From Pseudomonadota bacterium (lineage in GTDB: Bacteria > Pseudomonadota > Alphaproteobacteria > Rhizobiales > Rhizobiaceae), in contig JAEXYH010000002.1 in the NCBI GenBank assembly GCA_023451735.1, positions 1 to 7,633 on the forward strand: DNA of 7,633 nucleotides, written 5' to 3'. The translations under genes and the position numbers were made by a program. Shown in pieces: positions 1 through 5,283 of the stretch (within the stretch, counting starts at the first letter, position 1; each line of letters begins with the position of its first letter). The notes below the pieces were generated by a model. It saw only the letters and a program-made list of their open reading frames with translations, was not told the origin of the DNA and made no database searches.

Positions 1-271
1 AATCAAAAAAACTCCGTCGATCCCTGAAAAGTCCCGCTTTCCGGCGGGTGATCCGATCGAGGAAGGCGCAAAAATATCCCGAAAGCCGGACTGCAGTCTC
101 AGCCGAAAACGCCGACACAACTCACAATACATGTCCGACAAATCAAAAAGTGCAAATCAAAGAAGATCTGGCGTTCGCAAGAACGGCGTCACGATGTAAC
201 TCCGACACTCGTGAGACAAACGCTCGCGGTCAGGATACATCCTGTGCAATAGTGCGCCGATTGTGAAAGCG
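1..271. other. Upstream region of recQ, no convincing gene
   Basis: This stretch is less GC-rich than the genes around it and contains A-rich patches (for example around 137-163). A plus-strand frame is open from base 2 to a TAA at 197-199, and a minus-strand frame starting at ATG 132 is open to the left edge (44 codons). Either could be the edge of a neighbouring gene, but neither has a good ribosome binding site or a recognisable protein sequence. A small GC hairpin lies at 33-48 (CCCGC/GCGGG, 6-nt loop); read on the minus strand it is followed by four T after two bases, so it is at best a weak terminator. I see no clear sigma-70 promoter for recQ, although it must lie here. Confidence 0.4.
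231..244. promoter_or_regulatory. Short dyad upstream of recQ
   Basis: Perfect 6-bp arms CAGGAT and ATCCTG are separated by two bases, ending 41 bp before the recQ start codon. A second small dyad (CGTTC-GCAA-GAACG) lies at 172-185. The position suits an operator or promoter element, but 6-bp dyads occur by chance, so function is inference only. Confidence 0.2.
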
Positions 272-277
272 AGGGAG
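272..277 (+). promoter_or_regulatory. Ribosome binding site of recQ
   Basis: AGGGAG lies 8 nt before ATG 286. It supports that start over the internal codons of the same frame and over the overlapping frame opening at 263. Confidence 0.75.
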
Positions 278-285
278 ACAGGCTT

Positions 286-2136
286 ATGCCAAGCGGATCT
301 GTTGTGCCTGCCAATGGTCGCGGGTCGGAAGATTCGGTCGCAGTGCTTCAGAAAATCTACGGCTATTCGTCCTTTCGTGGGCAGCAGGCCGACGTCATCG
401 ACCATGTCATATCGGGTGGTGATGCCGTCGTGCTGTTTCCGACGGGCGCCGGCAAATCGCTGTGTTTCCAGATACCGGCGCTTTGTCGTGATGGGGTCGG
501 GATCATTGTTTCGCCGCTGATCGCGCTGATGCGCGATCAGGTGGAAGCGCTGAAACAGGTCGGCATTCGGGCAGCGGCGGTGAATTCCTCGCTGTCGCGC
601 GAGGCGTTTGGCGAGGTTCGCCGGGAACTTGCCAAGGGGGCTTTGGACCTTCTCTACGTAACACCCGAACGGATCATGACCCAAGGTTTCCGGGAGCTGC
701 TCGGCAACACGAGGATAGCCCTGTTCGCGATCGACGAAGCCCATTGCGTCTCGCAATGGGGGCATGATTTTCGTCCTGAATATCGCGAGCTCGGCGAGCT
801 TGCCCGTCTTTATCCGGACGTGCCGAGACTGGCGCTGACGGCGACGGCCGACCCGCATACCCGCGACGACATCATCGAACGGCTGGCGCTTGATGATGCA
901 AAAGTGTTTACCTCGTTCTTCGATCGGCCGAATATTTCCTACGAGATCGTCGAGAGAAACCAGCCGCGCCAGCAGCTTCTGCAGTTCCTGTCGCGCCACA
1001 AGGGATCGAGCGGGATCGTTTATTGCCTGTCGCGGGCCAAGGTCGAGGAAACTGCCGACTGGTTGAATGGCCAAGGCATCTATGCGCTGCCCTATCACGC
1101 CGGTCTTGAGCGGGATGTGCGCGACAGGCATCAGGATGCCTTTCTCAAGGAAGAGGAGCTTTGCCTCGTCGCGACGGTTGCTTTCGGCATGGGTATCGAC
1201 AAGCCGAATGTACGTTATGTTGCCCATCTCGATCTCCCCGGCTCGGTCGAGGCCTATTATCAGGAAACCGGCCGCGCCGGCCGTGATGGCCTCCCTTCCG
1301 AGGTCTGGATGGCTTATGGCATGGCCGATGTGATCCAGCGCGGCCGGATGATCGACGGCGGCAATTCCGCTGATGAGGTAAAACGGGTCGAGCGCGCCAA
1401 GCTGAACGCACTTCTCGGTATCTGCGAGACCGCAGGTTGTCGGCGCCAGGCGATTCTTGCCCATTTCGGCGAGCCGCATGCGGGGCATTGCGGCAATTGC
1501 GACACCTGCCTGAAACCCGTCGACACGTGGGATGGGACGGAGGCTGCGATCAAGGCGCTGGCCGCCATCTACCGGACCGGTGAGCGTTTCGGTACCGGCC
1601 ATGTCATCGACGTGCTGATCGGCAACGACACCGAAAAGACGCAGCGTTTCGGCCATACGGAAATGCCCGTCTTTGGCGCGGGTCGGGATCTTCCGTCGAG
1701 AACCTGGCAATCGGTCTACCGCCAGCTTCTCGCCGCCGGCCTTATCCGCGTCGATCATGACGCGTTCGGAGCACTGAAGCTGGAGCCGGAGGCGCGGGCG
1801 GTGTTCCGGCACGAGCGCGAGATTCGCTTCCGCAAGGACCGACCTGCAGGTCGCAAAGCGGATCGCCATAGCTCGGCAAGCGCGAAAGGTGCACGTTCAC
1901 AGCTGGACGAGGCGGATGCCGTACTGTTCGAGGCTCTGCGACGCAAGCGGGTGGAGATTGCCAAGGAATTATCCATTCCGCCCTATGTCGTGTTCGCCGA
2001 TACGACGCTTATCGGTTTCGCGACGCTGAAGCCCACGAGCCACGAGGCGATGCTCGAAGTATCCGGCGTCGGGCAGACGAAGCTCGAGCGGTATGGCGAT
2101 GTCTTTCTGGAGATCATCCGTGAACATCACGGCTAG
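286..2136 (+). CDS. recQ: ATP-dependent DNA helicase RecQ
   Basis: This is a complete 616-residue RecQ, a superfamily 2 helicase that unwinds DNA 3' to 5' in recombinational repair and restart of stalled forks in the cytoplasm. The helicase core shows Walker A FPTGAGKS (51-58), motif Ia VSPLIALMRDQV (75-86), the DEAH box (150-153) running into the aromatic-rich loop HCVSQWGHDFRPEY (153-166), motif III LTATA (184-188), motif IV (243-250), motif V VATVAFGMGIDKPNVR (295-310) and motif VI YYQETGRAGRDG (324-335). A zinc-binding subdomain follows with Cys 385, 402, 405 and 408, then the RQC winged helix (about 412-515), a basic low-complexity linker (about 516-537) and an HRDC domain (about 538-612). 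The length matches full-length bacterial RecQ (about 610), with nothing missing. The start is fixed by AGGGAG at 272-277. The gene downstream is co-directional 218 bp away with its own start signals, so a shared operon is not indicated. Confidence 0.98.
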   Translation: MPSGSVVPANGRGSEDSVAVLQKIYGYSSFRGQQADVIDHVISGGDAVVLFPTGAGKSLCFQIPALCRDGVGIIVSPLIALMRDQVEALKQVGIRAAAVNSSLSREAFGEVRRELAKGALDLLYVTPERIMTQGFRELLGNTRIALFAIDEAHCVSQWGHDFRPEYRELGELARLYPDVPRLALTATADPHTRDDIIERLALDDAKVFTSFFDRPNISYEIVERNQPRQQLLQFLSRHKGSSGIVYCLSRAKVEETADWLNGQGIYALPYHAGLERDVRDRHQDAFLKEEELCLVATVAFGMGIDKPNVRYVAHLDLPGSVEAYYQETGRAGRDGLPSEVWMAYGMADVIQRGRMIDGGNSADEVKRVERAKLNALLGICETAGCRRQAILAHFGEPHAGHCGNCDTCLKPVDTWDGTEAAIKALAAIYRTGERFGTGHVIDVLIGNDTEKTQRFGHTEMPVFGAGRDLPSRTWQSVYRQLLAAGLIRVDHDAFGALKLEPEARAVFRHEREIRFRKDRPAGRKADRHSSASAKGARSQLDEADAVLFEALRRKRVEIAKELSIPPYVVFADTTLIGFATLKPTSHEAMLEVSGVGQTKLERYGDVFLEIIREHHG

Positions 2137-2204
2137 GCCTCACGGCGGGCCGCCTGTTCCAGCGGTTGTATGAGTAAGGTTTTGCTACCCCTTGAAAGAC
2201 GGAG

Positions 2205-2233
2205 TTGACCTCACAGATCTTGCCGGGAATGAT
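2205..2233 (+). promoter_or_regulatory. Candidate sigma-70 promoter of the peroxiredoxin gene
   Basis: TTGACC (2205-2210, 5 of 6 to the -35 consensus) and AATGAT (2228-2233, 4 of 6 to the -10 consensus) are separated by 17 bp. This would start transcription near 2240 and give a leader of about 115 nt. The rest of 2137-2204 holds no clear recQ terminator: the GC-rich palindrome near 2143-2153 has too short a loop and no following T-tract, so read-through from recQ is possible. Confidence 0.35.
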
Positions 2234-2278
2234 CCTGCCGCTTTCGCCTGATCCACGCCTGTTTATTTTCATGGCCGA

Positions 2279-2347
2279 CACCCAATGGAGCATGTTCGAG
2301 CTCCCCTTTCGTTCGGCTTTGCGGTTCAATCCACCCACCCAATGGAG
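2279..2347 (+). repeat. 12-bp direct repeat in the peroxiredoxin leader
   Basis: The 12-mer CACCCAATGGAG occurs at 2279-2290 and again at 2336-2347, 57 bp apart. The second copy carries the GGAG ribosome binding site (2344-2347) of the peroxiredoxin, 7 nt before ATG 2355. The first copy is followed after one base by an in-frame ATG at 2292, too close to its GGAG for efficient initiation. The pair could be a duplicated initiation region or a regulatory repeat; no function is shown. Confidence 0.6.
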
Positions 2348-2354
2348 AATAAAG

Positions 2355-3014
2355 ATGAGCCTACGTATCAACGATATCGCCCCGGATTTTCAGGCCGACA
2401 CGTCCAAGGGCCCGATTTCCTTCCATGAATGGATCGGCGACAACTATGCGGTCCTGTTCTCGCATCCGAAGAATTTTACTCCCGTCTGCACCACGGAGCT
2501 CGGAACCATGGCAGGCCTTGCGGGCGAATTTGCCAAGCGCGGCGTCAAGATCATCGGCATCTCGGTCGATCCGGTCGAGAGCCATGAGAAGTGGAAGGGC
2601 GATATTCGCACCGCCACGGGCTTCGATGTCGATTACCCGCTGATCGGCGACAAGGATCTGAAGGTCGCCAAGCTTTACGACATGCTGCCTGCAGGCGCCG
2701 GTGAAAGCTCGGAAGGCCGCACGCCCGCCGACAACGCAACCGTGCGTTCCGTCTTCGTCATTGGCCCGGACAAGAAGATCAAGCTTGTGCTGACCTATCC
2801 GATGACGACGGGCCGCAACTTCGACGAAATCTTGCGGGCGATCGATTCGATCCAGCTGACGGCAAAACATCAGGTGGCGACGCCGGCAAACTGGAAACAG
2901 GGCGACGACGTGATCATCACCGCAGCGGTCTCGAACGAGGATGCCATCCAGCGTTTCGGCTCTTTCGATACGGTCCTGCCCTATCTGCGTAAAACGAAAC
3001 AGCCAACGGCCTGA
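2355..3014 (+). CDS. 1-Cys peroxiredoxin (Prx6 family)
   Basis: This 219-residue protein reduces hydrogen peroxide, alkyl hydroperoxides and possibly peroxynitrite through one peroxidatic cysteine. The active site is FSHPKNFTPVCTTELG (35-50), with Pro38, Thr42 and Cys45 of the PxxxTxxC motif, and the partner arginine is probably Arg131 in TVRSVF. ATPANWKQGDDVII (175-188) in the C-terminal arm is characteristic of the Prx6 subgroup. Cys45 is the only cysteine, so there is no resolving cysteine and the sulfenate must be reduced by an outside thiol. Length is normal for the subgroup (about 215-225), and no signal peptide is seen, so it should be cytoplasmic. ATG 2355 is preferred because GGAG lies 7 nt upstream and the protein then starts as the family does; the frame opens earlier at 2205, but those 50 residues do not resemble the family. 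A strong terminator follows 22 bp after the stop. Confidence 0.95.
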   Translation: MSLRINDIAPDFQADTSKGPISFHEWIGDNYAVLFSHPKNFTPVCTTELGTMAGLAGEFAKRGVKIIGISVDPVESHEKWKGDIRTATGFDVDYPLIGDKDLKVAKLYDMLPAGAGESSEGRTPADNATVRSVFVIGPDKKIKLVLTYPMTTGRNFDEILRAIDSIQLTAKHQVATPANWKQGDDVIITAAVSNEDAIQRFGSFDTVLPYLRKTKQPTA

Positions 3015-3036
3015 TTGGTCGTATTACCGAAATAAG

Positions 3037-3061
3037 AAGGGGAGCTTTGGCTCCCCTTTTT
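3037..3061. terminator. Intrinsic terminator between convergent genes
   Basis: A 9-bp stem (AAGGGGAGC at 3037-3045 with GCTCCCCTT at 3050-3058) closes a TTTG loop, and the 3' arm runs into five T (3057-3061). It ends the peroxiredoxin transcript. On the minus strand the same GC stem is followed by a T-rich tract (TTCTTATTT), so it probably also ends the ferric reductase transcript, whose stop is at 3093. Confidence 0.9.
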
Positions 3062-3092
3062 CATGCGCGTTGATGAACCGGACGGCGGGTGG

Positions 3093-3872
3093 TCAATCGA
3101 TCGTCTTCATGCTGGAATCAGCCAGGCCCCGGGTCCAGTATCCGGCAGCCTTCAGCCAGGGAAGCGGGTGGTTGCGGTTCTGAGTCAGATAGATCTTGAT
3201 CGCACGCGCGACCGACGCTTCCGCCGCCACCCACACGAATGTGTCGGCCGTCAGCTCGATCCCGTCGAGCGCTGCAATGACCGGCGCAACATCCGTGACC
3301 GCTGAGGCCGGACGATGCACCCAGCGCATGTCGAGCTTGGCTGCGCTCGCAAACTGCTGCTCCTCAAGCGCGCCCGTCACTGCGCCGATGGCGATGATCT
3401 CGTCATCGGCTTTGGCCTCCTCAATCAGGCGGCCGATCGCCGGCAGAGCCGTCTCATCGCCGACCAGAACCCATTTGCTGACGCCGGTAATGACGGTGGA
3501 GCCGCGCGGCCCGGCAATCGCCACGGTCGCTCCGGGCGTTGTTTCCAGCGCCCATTTTGTTGCCGGCCCCGCCTCGTGCACAGCAAAATCCAGCACCAGA
3601 CGGCCGGCCTCATTGTCATAGGAGCGTGGCGTGTAATCCCGCATCTCCATCTCGCCGTTTGCGCCCGGCACGACCACCTTCACATGGTCGTCGGCGCCCA
3701 GGCTGACAAAATCCGAAAGACTCTCGCCGATAAGCGTGATGCGCAGCATCTGCGGCGTGATGGTGTCGACGGCTTCGACGGTCAGCTCGCGGCGCTTGAG
3801 TTCGTGTCGCACGCGGTCGATGACGGGATAGGTTTCGGAAGTGTTGGAGGAAGGTGTTGCTGAAGTGTCCAT
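3093..3872 (-). CDS. Siderophore-interacting FAD-dependent ferric reductase
   Basis: This 259-residue cytoplasmic flavoprotein belongs to the siderophore-interacting protein family (ViuB/YqjH type), which reduces ferric siderophores with NAD(P)H so that iron is released. An N-terminal FAD-binding barrel includes RDYTPR (78-83, the flavin-binding RxYTxR motif), DFAVHEAGPATKWA (95-108) and GPRGS (121-125). The C-terminal nucleotide-binding part shows GDETALPAIGR (138-148), WVAAEASVARAIKIYL (214-229) and the family-typical ending GYWTRG (244-249). The frame opens at 3998, but the first 42 residues look non-coding. Two adjacent ATGs lie at 3875 and 3872; AGGA (3881-3878) is 2 nt from the first and 5 nt from the second, so 3872 is chosen. 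The gene stands alone: no transporter or siderophore synthesis gene is next to it. It diverges from a LacI-type regulator, and dyads sit directly before its start. I saw no clear Fur, RirA or Irr box, so iron control is not demonstrated. Confidence 0.92.
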   Translation of the reverse strand: MDTSATPSSNTSETYPVIDRVRHELKRRELTVEAVDTITPQMLRITLIGESLSDFVSLGADDHVKVVVPGANGEMEMRDYTPRSYDNEAGRLVLDFAVHEAGPATKWALETTPGATVAIAGPRGSTVITGVSKWVLVGDETALPAIGRLIEEAKADDEIIAIGAVTGALEEQQFASAAKLDMRWVHRPASAVTDVAPVIAALDGIELTADTFVWVAAEASVARAIKIYLTQNRNHPLPWLKAAGYWTRGLADSSMKTID

Positions 3873-3884
3873 CATTATCCTGTT

Positions 3885-3913
3885 GTCCGGTTCAGACCAT
3901 GGGTCTGCCGGAC
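3885..3913 (-). promoter_or_regulatory. Hairpin or operator dyad before the reductase start
   Basis: On the minus strand GTCCGG and CAGACC pair with GGTCTG and CCGGAC: 12 bp in all, with a 2-nt AA bulge and a CAT loop. The stem ends 3 nt before the AGGA ribosome binding site at 3881-3878. It can therefore act either as a DNA operator (core CAGACC-N3-GGTCTG, 3893-3907) or as an RNA stem touching the ribosome footprint. Which of these, if either, is inference. Confidence 0.5.
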
Positions 3914-3919
3914 ATGACC

Positions 3920-3937
3920 GCGCAGACCGTTGGTCGC
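3920..3937. promoter_or_regulatory. Second CAGACC dyad, 30 bp from the first
   Basis: CAGACC-GTT-GGTC (3923-3935) repeats the core of the dyad at 3893-3907 with the same 3-bp spacer. The two start exactly 30 bp apart. Its perfect arms are only 4 bp (GACC/GGTC), but the shared half-site and the spacing make a pair of operators plausible. Confidence 0.35.
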
Positions 3938-3963
3938 TCCAATCGATCCTGCGCGTTGATTGA

Positions 3964-3977
3964 CGTGAACGCTTACG
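3964..3977. promoter_or_regulatory. CG-centred candidate LacI-type operator
   Basis: CGTGAACGCTTACG is an imperfect 14-bp palindrome centred on CG at 3970-3971, with 4 of 6 positions symmetric in each arm. LacI-family regulators commonly bind CG-centred palindromes with A/T next to the centre, so this is a possible site for the regulator encoded at 4267-5280. The match is modest. Confidence 0.25.
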
Positions 3978-3984
3978 TGCCGAA

Positions 3985-4026
3985 CCTGCGATCGACAATA
4001 TGGGATTGACCTATCGCGGTCGCAGG
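3985..4026. repeat. Inverted repeat in the divergent region
   Basis: Arms CCTGCGATCG (3985-3994) and CGGTCGCAGG (4017-4026) pair over 10 positions with one G-T wobble, around a 22-nt interior. No T-tract follows either arm, so it is not an intrinsic terminator. A regulatory role is possible but unsupported. Confidence 0.35.
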
Positions 4027-4232
4027 ATGCAGGCAAGCCGATCGGCGAAAAAACTTTCGTGAATAACTCATCTTATTGATTGGATAAGAGTCCGGTTCGA
4101 GCGCCATGACACAAAAAGCGCCTGCCATCTCTCGCTTTGAGCCGATCCCGGATAATCGGATCCGTCTGCGGTTTTGGAAGTGGCTGTCATGTCCCTGTAA
4201 ATCTCGTTCACTATGACATCGCCCGTGGTCTG

Positions 4233-4257
4233 CACGCCTGTGCAGCAAACAGGCGTG
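4233..4257. promoter_or_regulatory. Perfect 9-bp inverted repeat before the LacI-family gene
   Basis: CACGCCTGT (4233-4241) and ACAGGCGTG (4249-4257) are perfect inverted copies around a 7-bp spacer, ending 9 bp before ATG 4267. It could be an autoregulatory operator or an RNA hairpin in the leader. If translation began at the upstream ATG 4213 it would be coding, which argues for a later start. Confidence 0.45.
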
Positions 4258-4266
4258 ATGCATGGC

Positions 4267-5280
4267 ATGAGAGACGATAAGAGAATGCGCTTTGTCAGCG
4301 CGGAACAGGTGGCGCAGCTGGCGGGAGTCTCGCGCTCCGCTGTATCGCGGACTTTTACGGAAGGTGCCAGTGTTGCGCCGGCGACTCGCGAAAAAGTACT
4401 GAAGGCGGCCGAAGAGCTCGGGTACCACGTCAACGATCTTGCCCGCGGTGTGCTTGCCAACCAGAGCCGCCTCGTCGGCGTGGTGGCAACGAAGCCGGAA
4501 ATTGGCTTTCGCGCCCATCTGACGGCGGCGCTCACCAAGGCACTGATACGCCGCGGCTCGATTCCCGTCCTCATCAATACCGGCGAAACCGAGGAAGAGC
4601 TTCTGGCCGCCCAGAAGATGCTGATCGGCCACCGCGCAGAGGCGACCGTCATCCTTTCCGGCTCTCCGCCGGCAAGCTTTTTCGAACTTGCGCAGCGCAA
4701 CGGCCAGCCACTGGTCGTCATCGGCCGGGCCGAGCCGGATGCTGACCGTGTTCTGGCCGGCAATGCCGAGGCTTCGCGCGAGGCGGCAGATGTCTTCATC
4801 GCCGCTGGCCGCCGCCGGCTGGCGGTCATCGGGTCCCATTCCGCCACGCCCAGTATCGCCGAACGCGAAAATGCTTTTGTTGCTGCGGCCCAGGTTTCGG
4901 GTTCTGAAGTGCGGATCGCCCATGGTCGCGATTCCGACTATGACGGCGGGATCGCTGCGGCGCGCGCGCTGTTTTCGAAAGGCGAGCGGCCAGACGCGAT
5001 CTTCTGCGCTAACGATCTTCTGGCATTCGGTGCGATGGACGCGATCCGCCAGGAGTTTTCTCTTTCTGTGCCGGACGATGTTGCGCTGATCGGTTTCGAT
5101 GACGTGCCGGAAGCGGCATGGCTGAGCTATAACCTCACCACCTTCCGCCAGGATCCGGTCGCGATTGCGGCTCGTGCCGTGCTGCTGCTCGACAGGCGGC
5201 AGCAGCACCCTGACGAGCCGCGCGCCTGCGAACGCGTCATCCCGCAAATGGTGTTCCGCAAGAGCTTTTCTCAGCCTTGA
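4267..5280 (+). CDS. LacI-family transcriptional regulator
   Basis: This is a one-component DNA-binding regulator, 337 residues from ATG 4267. The N-terminal helix-turn-helix is VSAEQVAQLAGVSRSAVSRTF (about residues 10-30), followed by ATREKVLKAAEELGYHVND and a hinge helix DLARGVLANQS as in LacI/PurR proteins. The rest is a periplasmic-binding-protein-like ligand domain, with the family features CANDLLAFGAMDAIRQ and ALIGFDDVPEAAWLSYNLTTFRQDP near the C-terminus. The start is uncertain: ATGs in frame lie at 4213, 4258, 4267 and 4285, none with a strong ribosome binding site. Starting at 4285 aligns exactly with the beginning of E. coli LacI (16 residues from Met to GVS), and the dyad at 4233-4257 disfavours 4213. 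No sugar transporter or catabolic operon adjoins, so ligand and targets are unknown. It diverges from the ferric reductase and converges on methylmalonyl-CoA mutase with a 3-bp gap. Confidence 0.93.
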   Translation: MRDDKRMRFVSAEQVAQLAGVSRSAVSRTFTEGASVAPATREKVLKAAEELGYHVNDLARGVLANQSRLVGVVATKPEIGFRAHLTAALTKALIRRGSIPVLINTGETEEELLAAQKMLIGHRAEATVILSGSPPASFFELAQRNGQPLVVIGRAEPDADRVLAGNAEASREAADVFIAAGRRRLAVIGSHSATPSIAERENAFVAAAQVSGSEVRIAHGRDSDYDGGIAAARALFSKGERPDAIFCANDLLAFGAMDAIRQEFSLSVPDDVALIGFDDVPEAAWLSYNLTTFRQDPVAIAARAVLLLDRRQQHPDEPRACERVIPQMVFRKSFSQP

Positions 5281-5283
5281 GGA

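Larger units (their letters stand above)
3873..4266. other. Divergent control region between reductase and regulator
   Basis: About 390 bp separate the two divergent starts. No plausible gene is present. The region carries several inverted repeats: 3885-3913, 3920-3937, 3964-3977, 3985-4026 and 4233-4257 (listed separately), plus a weak AT-rich dyad TCTTAT/ATAAGA at 4071-4089 inside a stretch less GC-rich than the genes (about 4046-4090). I found no promoter match good enough to assign to either gene; TTGACC at 4005 region lacks a matching -10 hexamer at the usual spacing. Confidence 0.6.

Noticed and set aside
157..1869. 570-codon open frame on the minus strand opposite recQ
   Set aside because: It lies entirely against the recQ helicase core, has no recognisable domain, and is explained by GC third-position bias creating stop-free antisense frames.
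2205..2354. 50-residue N-terminal extension of the peroxiredoxin
   Set aside because: Prx6-type proteins start at the MSLRINDIAPDF region, a good GGAG lies before ATG 2355, and the extension overlaps the promoter candidate.
3893..3900. Two-codon upstream frame (ATG GTC TGA) inside the hairpin before the reductase
   Set aside because: It has no ribosome binding site and such tiny frames arise by chance; it follows from the palindrome sequence itself.
3873..3998. 42-residue N-terminal extension of the ferric reductase
   Set aside because: The extension is Arg/Ser-rich and unlike the family, it runs through the CAGACC dyads, and a better-placed start is at 3872.
3873..4266. Fur, RirA or Irr box controlling the ferric reductase
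   Set aside because: No stretch by eye matched the interrupted TTCTAAA-type or TGA...TCA-type iron motifs well enough to report.
3973..5247. 424-codon open frame on the minus strand opposite the LacI-family gene
   Set aside because: It mirrors the codons of a clear LacI-family protein and has low-complexity Arg/His/Ala-rich content, so it is a shadow.
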